NCBI GenBank assembly: GCA_946186205.1
Contig: CAMHMH010000004.1
Location: 124,001-188,000, forward strand
Reading direction: 5' to 3'
DNA from: an uncultured Fretibacterium sp.
GTDB taxonomy: Bacteria > Synergistota > Synergistia > Synergistales > Aminobacteriaceae
Length of the DNA stretch: 64,000 nucleotides
The translations under genes were made by a program, and so were the position numbers. Below, piece after piece: positions 28,115-36,657 of this stretch. The notes beneath the pieces are model-generated. The model was not told the DNA's origin. It saw only the letters and a list, made by a program, of their open reading frames with translations, and searched no databases. Within the stretch, counting starts at the first letter, position 1, and each line of letters starts with the position of its first letter.

Positions 28115-28750
28115 ATGCGTAGTATCATTTTGTGGGTAATAGTCTCGTATCTTATCGGCTCATTTCCTACAGGCTACATAGTAACGAAACTCTTTCACAG
28201 GGGCGAGGACGGAAAACGCGACTGGCTAGACATACGCACAATAGGTTCAGGCGCAATCGGAGCAACAAACGTAGGGCGTGCGATGGGTGCTGTATGGTCA
28301 TGGTTTACTGCGGCTGTGGACATGCTGAAGGGAGCATTTGCGCTTTTGCTTGCTGCACATATAGCACCTTCAGAGGAACAAGAGTTAATCATGGCCGTGT
28401 CAGCGTTTGCGGTAGTTGTTGGTCATAATTATCCTGTGTGGCTGAAGTTCAAGGGCGGGAAGGGAGTTGCGACTACATACGGGACATTATTCTTCATATG
28501 GCCGTATCAGTCATTCGCGGCGGTATTGTTCAGCGGGGGATTATGGTACATTCTCCGATGGCTGACACATATTGTTTCTCTCTCGTCAATGTTATCTCTT
28601 TTCTCAATCTCAGTATGTTTTGCCATGCTCGGCGCGCCCGTAACATTCACTGTGCTTGCGCTGCTGCTTGCATTATTGTGTGTGTGGAGGCACCGTACCA
28701 ACATTGTGCGAATCATCAACGGAACTGAAAACAAATGGAAGGGATATTAA
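28115..28750 (+). CDS. plsY: Acyl-phosphate glycerol-3-phosphate acyltransferase PlsY
   Basis: Membrane enzyme that makes lysophosphatidate from acyl phosphate and glycerol-3-phosphate, the first committed step of phospholipid synthesis. The protein is 211 aa with about five helices. Three family motifs are present: YLIGSFPTGYI (about 12-22), the phosphate loop GSGAIGATNVGR (about 44-55), and HNYPVWLKFKGGKGVATTYG (about 108-127). It lies 15 nt after the RelA/SpoT-like gene with a GGGGGAAA ribosome site, and ends at an intrinsic terminator. Confidence 0.95.
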   Translation: MRSIILWVIVSYLIGSFPTGYIVTKLFHRGEDGKRDWLDIRTIGSGAIGATNVGRAMGAVWSWFTAAVDMLKGAFALLLAAHIAPSEEQELIMAVSAFAVVVGHNYPVWLKFKGGKGVATTYGTLFFIWPYQSFAAVLFSGGLWYILRWLTHIVSLSSMLSLFSISVCFAMLGAPVTFTVLALLLALLCVWRHRTNIVRIINGTENKWKGY

Positions 28751-28770
28751 CCAAGTAACAAGAAAAAACA

Positions 28771-28806
28771 AGAGACCCTCAGAAATTTTGAGAGCCTCTT
28801 TTTTTG
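28771..28806 (+). terminator. Intrinsic terminator after plsY
   Basis: AGAGACCCTCA pairs imperfectly with TGAGAGCCTCT around GAAATTT, followed by TTTTTTT. Convergent with the desulfurase gene. Confidence 0.7.
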
Positions 28807-28824
28807 TGTCTTCCTTCCTGAAAG

Positions 28825-29970
28825 CTACAGTGATTTCAGCGCGTCAATGAACCCATCAATATCCCCCTCCTCTGTGAAATACCCCGGTGATACTCTCAAT
28901 GCTCCCTGCGGAAATGTTCCTAGTGTCTTGTGTGCTGACGGTGAACAATGCAAGCCCGGCCTCGTCTCATATCCCATTCGTGAAAGCTCGTCAGCTAAAA
29001 TCCCGTTGTCCTTACCTGATATATTCAGAGCGAATACAGGAAGGCGGTTATTCATGTCAGGCATTCCCGATAACATTACGCCGTCAATCTCCTTCAAACG
29101 TTCGAGGAAATAACGCCCTGTATCATTCTCACGGTCAGCAATATTCTTCAAGCCCGTAGCATTCAGCCATTCAAGCGCGGAATTAAGTCCAGCAATGCCG
29201 GGTAAATTGGGAGTGCCAGATTCAAACTTGTCGGGCAGATCTTCGGGCTGTGTCTCAAGGTGTGAATAGCTTCCAGTCCCGCCCGTGATGATGGGTGTAA
29301 CTTTCTCTGCAAATTCGGGTTGCCAGATGATACCGCCCGTGCCTTGAGGACCCATTAATGACTTATGGCCGGTGAAGCACAAAGCAGCAAGCCCCAGTTC
29401 CGACGCATTGAGGGGAATAACTCCGGCTGTCTGCGCAGTGTCAAGCACGAGAGGAACTGAACACGCCCGGCATATCTCTGCAATGTCATCAACAGGCTGA
29501 ATTGTCCCGGCTACATTGCTTGCGTGGCTCATCACAGCGAGGTCATATTTTGCTGACGTTAATTCTTTCCTGAAGTCCTCAGTGTGAATCAAGCCGCGTG
29601 AGTCAGCATGAACAATACCGACATTAACCCCGCGAGACTCTAACGCCCGCAAAGGCCGCATTACCGCGTTGTGTTCCATTGATGACGTAAGAACGCTCAT
29701 TCCCTCACGAAGATAACCGCGCAATACAACGTTAAGAGACTCTGTTATGTTGGCGGTGAATGTTATTGTCATGGGATTGTCATCGTAAGCACCGAACATC
29801 TCAGCAAGTTTAATCCGGCAGTCGAGGATGATATTCATAGTCTTCATGTCGCGCTGTGAATTGCTTCCCCGTGAAGAGTTCGCGCCCCCCGTCAGCATGA
29901 AATCACGAACAGAGTCAGCAACACATTCAGGCTTCGGCCATGTAGTAGCGGCGTTGTTGAGATATGGCAT
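28825..29970 (-). CDS. Cysteine desulfurase family protein (TIGR01977/EF2568 type)
   Basis: PLP-dependent class V aminotransferase-fold enzyme of 381 aa that takes sulfur or selenium from cysteine or selenocysteine. YLNNAATTWPKP at the N terminus, SNVAGTIQPVDDIAEI near 160, FTGHKSLMGPQGTGG with the PLP lysine near 205, and the catalytic Cys in GLHCSPSAHKTLGT near 350 are visible. The start at 29970 is set by GGGAGG and a TAATG overlap with the response regulator; an upstream in-frame ATG at 30021 lies inside that gene. Family members of the EF2568 type occur with selenium genes, and tRNA-Sec lies 1.7 kb away. Confidence 0.88.
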   Translation of the reverse strand: MPYLNNAATTWPKPECVADSVRDFMLTGGANSSRGSNSQRDMKTMNIILDCRIKLAEMFGAYDDNPMTITFTANITESLNVVLRGYLREGMSVLTSSMEHNAVMRPLRALESRGVNVGIVHADSRGLIHTEDFRKELTSAKYDLAVMSHASNVAGTIQPVDDIAEICRACSVPLVLDTAQTAGVIPLNASELGLAALCFTGHKSLMGPQGTGGIIWQPEFAEKVTPIITGGTGSYSHLETQPEDLPDKFESGTPNLPGIAGLNSALEWLNATGLKNIADRENDTGRYFLERLKEIDGVMLSGMPDMNNRLPVFALNISGKDNGILADELSRMGYETRPGLHCSPSAHKTLGTFPQGALRVSPGYFTEEGDIDGFIDALKSL

Positions 29971-30608
29971 TAATAGCCCTCCCGTATAGCGTAGCGCACT
30001 AATCCGGCCATGCTCGTGCACCCGGTTTTCTCCATTATGTGCCTGCGGTGAACGTCTACGGTGTTCTTGCTGATGGATAAATCGTAGGCAATCTCCTTTG
30101 CGTTTTTCCCGTCAGCCAAAAGTTTCAGCACTTCCCTTTCTCGCTCTGACAGTAAACGCGCAGAGTTTCTTTCATCAGCACGCAACAATCTCAAATAGTC
30201 TTCAACGAGGACTTCAAGCGATGACCTTGCAATGTAGAAATTTCCCATCATCACCGTTTTTATTGACTCGTAAAGCTCCTCTGACGTGCATTCTTTGAGG
30301 ATGTAACCGACCGCCCCGGCTCTGAGGCTCTCTACGATTAATTCGCGGCTGTTGTACATTGAGAGCATTATAGCTTTGACTGTTGGGACTTTGGGTAAAA
30401 TCTGCTTGAGGGCTTTTATCCCGCTTAATTCGGGCATGGTTATATCGAGCAGGATAATATCGGGCTTAAGCTCATACGCCTGTATTACTGCCTCTGTACC
30501 GTTTTTTGCCCGGCCGATTAATTCAATGTCGGGCTTCTTCTTCATGAGTTCTGCTAGTCCTTCAAGAAATAATTCGTGGTCATCAGCCAGAAGTATTTTT
30601 GTTGTCAT
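29970..30608 (-). CDS. NarL/LuxR family response regulator
   Basis: A 212-aa two-component regulator. Receiver domain (about 1-120) with acidic pocket DDHE, phosphoacceptor Asp in IILLDITMPE (about 55), and Lys near 105. The C-terminal LuxR helix-turn-helix (about 148-205) reads LSEREREVLKLLADGKNAKEIAYDLSISKNTVDVHRRHIMEKTG. It overlaps the upstream kinase gene by 26 nt and the downstream desulfurase by one base, so the three are translated as a unit. The target promoters are unknown; the desulfurase operon itself is a candidate. Confidence 0.93.
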   Translation of the reverse strand: MTTKILLADDHELFLEGLAELMKKKPDIELIGRAKNGTEAVIQAYELKPDIILLDITMPELSGIKALKQILPKVPTVKAIMLSMYNSRELIVESLRAGAVGYILKECTSEELYESIKTVMMGNFYIARSSLEVLVEDYLRLLRADERNSARLLSEREREVLKLLADGKNAKEIAYDLSISKNTVDVHRRHIMEKTGCTSMAGLVRYAIREGY

Positions 30609-31650
30609 GCAGAATGTCTCCTTTCTTCATCTTCAGGGGGCAGGTCATAACGGCCATAACTCCTTCTCCGGGTTCAGATATTATCTTGAGACTTCCGCCG
30701 AGTGCTAAGAGCCTTTCTTTTATGCTGAACAGTCCGAAGCCTTTATTGCTGTCCTGAATGCCTTTTCCGTTATCCTCAACAGCGACGGTGATATTGTCAT
30801 GATTGCGGTTGATGATGATGCTGACGGCAGACGCTCCCGAATGCTTTACGGTGTTGATTAGGAGTTCACGCGCCATACGGTAAAGAAGGACGCATACGGA
30901 GTCATCAGCTTTGTATTCATCCTCGCTTCCTTTTGTGATTACGTGCCATGATATTCCGTGAGGCTCAAGAATATTCTGCGCTAACTCTTCAAGCGCGGGA
31001 TTGAGTCCTGCTTCCTTGAGTGCCGGGGGACTTAGCTCAAAGATGAGGCTTCTGTTGCCTGCGATAATGCGTTCGGTGTTTGCGATTAGGGATTGAATTT
31101 GAGGGCGCAATATCTCCGTGTCATTCCGTGCTTCAAGCTCCCGCAACATTCTGAGCTGACAAATCAAGTCATAGCCGATTCTGTCGTGAAGCTCCTCTGC
31201 GATTCCCCTGCGAGTGTCTTCCTCTGAGATTGTGAGTCTCGCGGCGAGTTCGCGCAACTGTGCCTGATATTTGCGGCGGTCATCTTCTGAGCGTTTGAGC
31301 TTTGTGCGGTCGAGGAATATCACTGCGGCCATGTCAGTAGGAATTGGGAACGCTATAGCCTCAAGGTAGCTGCCAGTGTCAAGGCTTTCACCGACACAAT
31401 GAACAGTGCGGTTTTGTGCCAGGCAGTCGCGTATGATGTCCGACCATTTTGACTCAGCGTTCGGCCAAACGTCATGGAACTTTCTGCCTATTACGTTATC
31501 GCGTGAGAGCTTCATTACACGTTCGTAAGCGGGGTTTACGTCAACAAAAGTAATATTGCCGTCAATGATTTTGTGAATCGCAATCGGGTCAAAGACGCGC
31601 TCAAATAATATCTTGTAAGAAAAGTGCTTGCCGGAGTCTGAAATAGCCAT
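30583..31650 (-). CDS. PAS domain sensor histidine kinase (HisKA_3 type)
   Basis: A 355-aa kinase with no membrane helix, so it is cytosolic. PAS domain about residues 10-125 (ITFVDVNPAYERVMKLSRDNVIGRKFHDVWP), a HisKA_3 dimerisation helix with the phosphoacceptor His in AEELHDRIGYDL (about 165), and a HATPase domain with ELLINTVKHSGA (N box) and VEDNGKGI, FGLFSIKERL. It pairs with the overlapping NarL-type regulator. The signal is probably a soluble or redox cue bound by PAS; not determinable here. It is divergent from tRNA-Sec. Confidence 0.92.
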   Translation of the reverse strand: MAISDSGKHFSYKILFERVFDPIAIHKIIDGNITFVDVNPAYERVMKLSRDNVIGRKFHDVWPNAESKWSDIIRDCLAQNRTVHCVGESLDTGSYLEAIAFPIPTDMAAVIFLDRTKLKRSEDDRRKYQAQLRELAARLTISEEDTRRGIAEELHDRIGYDLICQLRMLRELEARNDTEILRPQIQSLIANTERIIAGNRSLIFELSPPALKEAGLNPALEELAQNILEPHGISWHVITKGSEDEYKADDSVCVLLYRMARELLINTVKHSGASAVSIIINRNHDNITVAVEDNGKGIQDSNKGFGLFSIKERLLALGGSLKIISEPGEGVMAVMTCPLKMKKGDILHDNKNTSG

Positions 31651-31693
31651 TATGATTTTGCATGTCCTGATAGATTTTTCGTGATAGTTACAT

Positions 31694-31699
31694 TATAAT
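31694..31699 (+). promoter_or_regulatory. Probable -10 box of the selC promoter
   Basis: A perfect TATAAT at 31694-31699, 28 nt before the tRNA-Sec 5' end. No convincing -35 box is seen at 16-18 nt spacing. Confidence 0.5.
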
Positions 31700-31727
31700 G
31701 CATGTTGAAGTTTTTCAGGTACAAATC

Positions 31728-31825
31728 GGAAGTGAGATTCGTCTGGTGACGGGCACAGGCTTCAAACCTGATGAGGGGCAGTGATGGCTGTCTCTGATGG
31801 GTTCAATCCCCATACGCTTCCGCCA
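31728..31825 (+). tRNA. selC: tRNA-Sec (TCA)
   Basis: A 98-nt tRNA for selenocysteine, which reads UGA. The anticodon loop CTTCAAA sits between CAGG and CCTG, giving anticodon TCA. A long variable arm (CAGTGATGGCTG region), an extended D arm, T arm GGGTTCAATCCC, acceptor GGAAGTG with CGCTTCC, discriminator G and encoded CCA all fit tRNA-Sec. Its presence shows the organism can insert selenocysteine; selA, selB and selD are not in this window. Neighbours (YedE, TusA-like, EF2568-type desulfurase) fit selenium use. Confidence 0.95.
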
Positions 31826-31841
31826 AATGATGACAATAATT

Positions 31842-31876
31842 CCCCCGGTTGAGACATGGCCGGGGGATTTGTTTTT
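31842..31876 (+). terminator. Intrinsic terminator after tRNA-Sec
   Basis: CCCCCGG (31842-31848) pairs with CCGGGGG (31860-31866), then ATTTGTTTTT. The loop and 3' arm contain one copy of the iterated word CATGGCCG (31855-31862). Confidence 0.88.
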
Positions 31877-31878
31877 CT

Positions 31879-32682
31879 TCACACTATTGTTACGTATGCT
31901 TCTTCTTTCTGGACTGCTCTTCTGTAACTCACTGCCGGAACTCCCATGAGTAAAGCAAAATTAGGCGTATAACCTTCAGGAATGCCGAGAAACTTGCGAA
32001 CGTCCGGGCAATTCGCGATTACTCCTTCTGCCGCGTCGTCCCAAAGAGTCCCAATGCCGAGCGAATTTGCGTAAAGCTCAAAGTACGACAATGCTATTAT
32101 CGGGTCAACGTCTTCACAGCCCGGTACAGCTTTCTTTCTGTCGACTGAGACAACAATCATTGACGGCGCGCCGCGGAATATCATGTCATGGCCGGAAGAT
32201 AACCATTCCTTTAACGTGTTGAGAATGGGCGAGTCGGTCTCAAGTTTCATGATTGAGTCGTGAGATAAATTTCTGACTTCCTGCATTTTAGCGCGAGTGC
32301 TTACGATTGAGAAGTGAAGAGCGTCAACGTTCCCGCCTTTGGGAGTGTACGCTAAAAGCTCCGTCAATTTCTGAATCGTTTCGGGCGGAATGTCCTCGTC
32401 CTTGTAGTGTCTGATACTGCGTCTTGACTTCATCATGTTGAGAAGCTCATCAGGCTTAACGGTCATGAAGGGAGCTGACTCATCCGGTTTTTTCCCGCCG
32501 AATGACAACGCGCCCATAGGACAGACGGCCATGCAGTGCTGACACATTACGCATGATACTCCGCCGTCAGAATAAACGGGTATTTTCTCACCGTCAAATT
32601 TCAGGCATGAGACAATACAATCTCTTATGCACCGCCCGCAGTGAATACATTTGTTCTTGCTGACTTCTATTTTGCGTTCCAT
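31879..32682 (-). CDS. Ferredoxin-nitroreductase fusion protein
   Basis: A 267-aa protein with an N-terminal 2x[4Fe-4S] domain (CIHCGRCIRDC about 12-22 and CVMCQHCMAVCP about 45-56) and a C-terminal FMN nitroreductase domain (about 80-267: RRSIRHYKDEDIP, FELYANSLGIGTLWDDAA). Such fusions pass electrons from ferredoxin to an unknown substrate and are common in anaerobes. The start is ATG at 32682; a tandem duplication has placed a second copy of this start region 26 nt upstream. It is on the same strand as the TusA-like and YedE genes, but its role in selenium handling is only suggested by position. Confidence 0.9.
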   Translation of the reverse strand: MERKIEVSKNKCIHCGRCIRDCIVSCLKFDGEKIPVYSDGGVSCVMCQHCMAVCPMGALSFGGKKPDESAPFMTVKPDELLNMMKSRRSIRHYKDEDIPPETIQKLTELLAYTPKGGNVDALHFSIVSTRAKMQEVRNLSHDSIMKLETDSPILNTLKEWLSSGHDMIFRGAPSMIVVSVDRKKAVPGCEDVDPIIALSYFELYANSLGIGTLWDDAAEGVIANCPDVRKFLGIPEGYTPNFALLMGVPAVSYRRAVQKEEAYVTIV

Positions 32683-32708
32683 AGTTTTACCCCTATTTTG
32701 CGCTCCAT
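32667..32708 (-). CDS. 13-codon upstream ORF created by start-site duplication
   Basis: A possible leader peptide beginning MERKIGVKLW, starting at the duplicated ATG (32708) with its own copy of the upstream sequence GGGGTAAAACT. It ends with TAG inside the nitroreductase gene in another frame, so its translation would overlap and may compete with the real start. No evidence beyond the sequence. Confidence 0.3.
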   Translation of the reverse strand: MERKIGVKLWNAK

Positions 32709-32719
32709 AGTTTTACCCC
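32668..32719. repeat. 26-bp tandem duplication spanning the nitroreductase start
   Basis: Units 32668-32693 and 32694-32719 are identical except for one T/C difference. Each holds the upstream GGGGTAAAACT and the first codons (ATG GAR CGC AAA ATA). Because 26 is not divisible by 3, the upstream copy starts in a different frame. Confidence 0.95.
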
Positions 32720-32726
32720 GTCAAAA

Positions 32727-32948
32727 TTATTTTGTGAGTATGAGCTTGTAGCCGCCCTCGTCGCGTTCGTTTACTTCAACATTCCAGCCCTTATTGTTCG
32801 CGAAACGTGATACATTGTTGCGTGAAGTCGCTGTGTCAACGAGTATTTCAACATGGCCGTGTTCGAGACCTGATAACGCCTTCTTAGTGAGCATTACAGG
32901 CTGAGGACATGAAAGCCCTGACGCATTAACCGTGATAATGTCGCTCAT
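32727..32948 (-). CDS. TusA/SirA-like sulfurtransferase domain protein
   Basis: A 73-aa protein with the TusA fold signature SGLSCPQPVMLTKKAL: the Cys-Pro pair carries sulfur or selenium as persulfide. The start at 32948 has AAAGGAG 6 nt upstream; a longer in-frame ORF to 33008 overlaps yedE and lacks such a site. It matches the N-terminal domain of the selenium-linked YedF (about 200 aa) but is shorter. It sits directly after yedE, in a pairing repeatedly seen in selenium-using bacteria. Confidence 0.88.
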   Translation of the reverse strand: MSDIITVNASGLSCPQPVMLTKKALSGLEHGHVEILVDTATSRNNVSRFANNKGWNVEVNERDEGGYKLILTK

Positions 32949-32949
32949 G

Positions 32950-34026
32950 TTACTCTCCTTTCTCCCTGCAAAAAATCCCAACGAAAACGCAGAATACCAA
33001 GCCCGCAATTGTTACGTGCATTCCGTAAGCACCAATTCCCGCACCTGATGAAGCTGCCGAGAAGTTATGCGCGACCGCCGCACCTGCTATCATTCCGAGA
33101 ACGAATATTCCAGCGTCTGAATCACCTTCACCGGCCATGATTAACTGACGGCCAGGACAACCCCCCGCTAACGTGAACGCGAGTCCCGACAAGACCATTC
33201 CCAAGAAGTTCCATGTCTGATTTGAGTGTGCTACAGGCTGACCCTCAAAGCCCGGCTTGAACATTCCGAGTGCGTAATTTGCACAGAAAGCTACAATCAT
33301 GAATGAGATTATGCCCTTGAGCAAATACCCGTCGCCCATCATCAAGAAATCGCGAATTGCTCCGACAGTGCAGAACCGTGAACGCTGTGCGAGCCATCCT
33401 ACAATGAGTCCTGCCGCGAGTGCCATTAACGCGGGTGCGTGCTGTGAGCCCGGGCCTTTCTCCGAGAAGAACACGGGCGCATTCTCCCCGAACTTAGGCG
33501 CAAGGAACAACAACGCTAAGAGTGATACGGCTATAAGGGGCATAATGAGTCCTGCTGCTTTAGGGTTTTTCTCAGAAGCTCCGAGGCTGAAGCCCTTCCA
33601 CAAAAACACGATGCCGATAAATATTCCTACTATGAGTCCCGCAACACCGTACAGCGCGTTCCAGTCGCCTCCCGAAACTCTCAAGTATGCACGCCAGGGA
33701 CACCCTAAGAACACTAACGCACCTAACATAGCGAACATACCGAGACCGAATCGCACGGCAGGTGATGAGCCTCCGCGGGGTGAATATTCACGGAAGAATA
33801 ATGCTGAAAGGAACGAGCCGAGAATGAAGCCGGGTATCTCAGGCCGAATATACTGGACGACTCCGGCGCGGTGAAAACCTAATGCCCCGGCTATGTCCCT
33901 CGTGAAGCACGCGACGCAGAAGCCCATATTGCCCGGGTTGCCGAAATGAGCCAGCGCAACAGCAATAAGCCCGATTAACCCTCCTGCGATTAACGGGCCG
34001 TTCTTTGACGTTAAAGACTTGTCCAT
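32950..34026 (-). CDS. yedE: YedE family membrane protein (selenium-associated)
   Basis: A 358-aa membrane protein with about nine or ten helices, YeeE/YedE (sulfur transport) fold. Conserved segments: GFCVACFTRDIAGALGFHRA (about 35-54), LGCPWRAYLRVSGGDW near 107, RSRFCTVGAIRDFLMMGD near 215, and GCPGRQLIMAGEGDSDA near 288. The subfamily is linked to selenium metabolism (TIGR04112) and thought to move a sulfur or selenium species. An AGGAGG site precedes the ATG. It forms a two-gene unit with the TusA-like gene. Confidence 0.9.
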   Translation of the reverse strand: MDKSLTSKNGPLIAGGLIGLIAVALAHFGNPGNMGFCVACFTRDIAGALGFHRAGVVQYIRPEIPGFILGSFLSALFFREYSPRGGSSPAVRFGLGMFAMLGALVFLGCPWRAYLRVSGGDWNALYGVAGLIVGIFIGIVFLWKGFSLGASEKNPKAAGLIMPLIAVSLLALLFLAPKFGENAPVFFSEKGPGSQHAPALMALAAGLIVGWLAQRSRFCTVGAIRDFLMMGDGYLLKGIISFMIVAFCANYALGMFKPGFEGQPVAHSNQTWNFLGMVLSGLAFTLAGGCPGRQLIMAGEGDSDAGIFVLGMIAGAAVAHNFSAASSGAGIGAYGMHVTIAGLVFCVFVGIFCREKGE

Positions 34027-34102
34027 TAACGTAACCTCCTGAAAAATTTTTGTTGAGACTATATTTTAGGACAGGCAATAACGCAGCGCACTAACGGAAA
34101 AA

Positions 34103-35221
34103 TTATATTTCGGGTGCTTTTGGGAAGTCTTGCCAGCCGGGGACAATTTCGCCCTTTGCCTCATTTTTCCCGCGTAGTGATTTCAGAATGTTCCACATTG
34201 AGAAAAAAGCCTTAAAGACCGGGACGGGTGCATAAGCCGCGAGAAAGGTTTTCAGCCTCATGGCTCGCGGAAGCCTCCTGCATTTTACCGTAAGCCATGC
34301 CGACTCCCTGAGAGCTGACTTAATGCGCTTGATTTCCCCAATATCAGCATGATACTTCACAGCGTCAAAGAAACAGTTATATGCAAAATGACTGTAACTC
34401 ATCAGCATTAACTTTTTGAAATATTCGTCATTCATAAGGTCAATTAGAATATCATAAGCTGCTGTCTGGCTGTCGAAAATTGTCGGCTTATATCCACTTC
34501 TGATTGCACTTCCTTCACGATCCAGCACATTAACAATCGGTTTGCTGACGTAATATGCTTTCCTGCTTGACTGCAATAAATATCTCATGAAAAACACAGC
34601 GTCTTCAGAGTGCGTAATACCTTCAGGGAATCTCGCGCTGAAAGGTGTGCGGAAAAGTTTTGCGCTTGCGCTGTGAAATACATCAGGCCCGCGCAGATGT
34701 GCATAAGTCTCAGCAATTTCCTTTAGTCCTAATGTGCATGAAGAAGCTGATTTTCCTTTTCCGCCGTTCCTCAAAAAGGTATCACCCTTAATTGTTACCT
34801 CCCAGCACTGATTAGCGCAAATTAATTCGTCAGGATGTTCACTCTGAGCGTCAAGCAGAGTCTCTATTGCGTCATCCTCTAACCAGTCATCAGAGTCGAG
34901 AAAGTATATATATTCCCCCCTTGCCTCATTGATTCCGTGATTCCTTGCCGCTGAGACTCCCGCGTTTTTCTGCGTGAAGACTCGTATCCTGCTGTCAGTT
35001 CCTGCGAAATATTCTGCGACTCTCAATGTGTCATCTGTCGAGCCGTCATCGATTATGAGAATCTCAATGTTCTTGTATGTCTGACGAATTGATGAGCCTA
35101 TTGCGCGGTGAATGTACGGTGCTGTGTTGTATGCGGGAATGATTATTGATACGAGCGCAGAATTTTGGCTGTGGCTTGTGGCTTGTGGCTTAATTGTAGC
35201 GTTGTTATCTGCCTGTGTCAA
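34103..35221 (-). CDS. Family 2 glycosyltransferase
   Basis: GT-A fold transferase of up to 372 aa. VSIIIPAYNTAPYI (about 24-37), IDDGSTDDT near 58, and the DxD in FLDSDDW near 112 are clear. The C-terminal region is less conserved. The start is uncertain: TTG at 35221 is 13 nt after AAAGAAAGG. Between this start and the catalytic domain lies a 7-nt tandem repeat (three copies, 35171-35191), encoding the low-complexity N terminus. It probably adds a sugar to a surface glycan; donor and acceptor unknown. Confidence 0.85.
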   Translation of the reverse strand: MTQADNNATIKPQATSHSQNSALVSIIIPAYNTAPYIHRAIGSSIRQTYKNIEILIIDDGSTDDTLRVAEYFAGTDSRIRVFTQKNAGVSAARNHGINEARGEYIYFLDSDDWLEDDAIETLLDAQSEHPDELICANQCWEVTIKGDTFLRNGGKGKSASSCTLGLKEIAETYAHLRGPDVFHSASAKLFRTPFSARFPEGITHSEDAVFFMRYLLQSSRKAYYVSKPIVNVLDREGSAIRSGYKPTIFDSQTAAYDILIDLMNDEYFKKLMLMSYSHFAYNCFFDAVKYHADIGEIKRIKSALRESAWLTVKCRRLPRAMRLKTFLAAYAPVPVFKAFFSMWNILKSLRGKNEAKGEIVPGWQDFPKAPEI

Positions 35222-35300
35222 GATTTACTGTCATCCTTTCTTTGTGGGATATGGCGAGATTATACCAGACAACAGCATAACCCCGCCCGCAGTTTTTACA

Positions 35301-36605
35301 TCACAGGCACGAGTCAACATCAACCTTATCAATCATGACATTGAGAATTTCCCGGTCAGTTTCTTTCATGCCAATCTTGCCGATATAGCCCATGTTCTTT
35401 ATTGTTCGCTCTACGTCATCTTCTACGAATCCCTCGCCGCCCCGGAACTCGTCATAATTCATGCTCATGTGATGGGCTAATATAGCCGCGTGAACAGATG
35501 AAGCAATTTTTGCAGCACAGCTCGGTTTAGCTCCGTCGCAAACGATTCCGCCGACATTAGCGAGGGTGTTTGTGATTGTGCGTCCTATGCTCGCGTAATC
35601 TCCTCCGGCCATGTACGTTATGCCCGCGCCAGCTCCTGAAGCAGCACTCACAGCACCGCAGAAAGCAGACAATGAGCCGATAAAGTGCTTGATGTATATC
35701 GATACGAGATTGCTAACGGCCAAAGCCCTGAACATTTTTGCGCGTGAAATCCTCCATCTTTCAGCAAATTCGACAATGGGAAGTGTTACGGTTATTCCCT
35801 GATTGCCGCTTCCTGAATTGATGATTACGGGCAGAGGGCAACCGCTCATTCTTGCGTCGCTTCCTGCTGCGGCTCTGGCACATGCGCAAGTCCTCACGTC
35901 GTCGCCCCAAGTCTCAATCATAGTTTTGCCGATACACGCGCCCCATTTGTTGTCGAGTCCTTCCTGTGAGATTCTCACGTTGTACTCAACCTGACGCGCT
36001 AAGATCTCTTCAACGTCTGAGACTTTGAGTCCATCAGCAAACTCAACAATCCCGTGAAGAGTCATCATGCTTTTGTCTGCTGTTGATGATTGTGAATCGA
36101 CTCTGACCTTTTCGGGTGAACGTTCACTGATGATTTTCCCGTCAAGTTTCACGAGGGTAATATTTGTGTGAAAGTTTTCGATTCGCACGAGTGATTTATG
36201 ATTGGGACTCTCCGCTGTAACCTCGATGAAAAGATTCGGGACATCCTCAGCGAGTGAGACATCACAAAAATTTTCGCTGACAAGTTTACGGGTTAATTCT
36301 CTTGCCTCGTCAGTCGCGCCTGAGATGACTTCAAGCTCACGTGATGAGTCGCCTCCCACAGCGCCGAGAATAGCTGCGGCCTCGATACCTTTCTGCCCTC
36401 CTGAATTAGGGACAATTACGCCCTTGACGTTCTTGATGATGTTGCCTGAACACGATACATGAAGGTGTGCAGCTTCCTCGCCGAGAGTTTCGCGCGCCTT
36501 TGCTGAAGCGTAAGCTATTGCTATAGGTTCGGTGCATCCCATAGCCGGCACAAGCTCTTCACGAAGGATTGCTATGTAGTTTTCGTACTGGTCATGTGAA
36601 ATCAT
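35301..36605 (-). CDS. cyuA: L-cysteine desulfidase family protein
   Basis: Iron-sulfur enzyme of the CyuA/UPF0597 family (L-serine dehydratase alpha-like), breaking L-cysteine into pyruvate, ammonia and sulfide. The protein is 434 aa from the ATG at 36605; a longer ORF to 36656 lacks support. Signature GCTEPIAIAYA (about 23-33), SGSGNQGI near 265, and the cluster Cys in FCGAVSAASGAGAGI and CDGAKPSCAAKI (about 322-360). It is divergent from iscR-iscS-iscU, suggesting joint handling of cysteine sulfur and FeS status. Confidence 0.92.
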   Translation of the reverse strand: MISHDQYENYIAILREELVPAMGCTEPIAIAYASAKARETLGEEAAHLHVSCSGNIIKNVKGVIVPNSGGQKGIEAAAILGAVGGDSSRELEVISGATDEARELTRKLVSENFCDVSLAEDVPNLFIEVTAESPNHKSLVRIENFHTNITLVKLDGKIISERSPEKVRVDSQSSTADKSMMTLHGIVEFADGLKVSDVEEILARQVEYNVRISQEGLDNKWGACIGKTMIETWGDDVRTCACARAAAGSDARMSGCPLPVIINSGSGNQGITVTLPIVEFAERWRISRAKMFRALAVSNLVSIYIKHFIGSLSAFCGAVSAASGAGAGITYMAGGDYASIGRTITNTLANVGGIVCDGAKPSCAAKIASSVHAAILAHHMSMNYDEFRGGEGFVEDDVERTIKNMGYIGKIGMKETDREILNVMIDKVDVDSCL

Positions 36606-36657
36606 AGAGACTTTTCCCCCTCTGAATGTGTATGAATTTGTCTGTGAAATCAGCACG

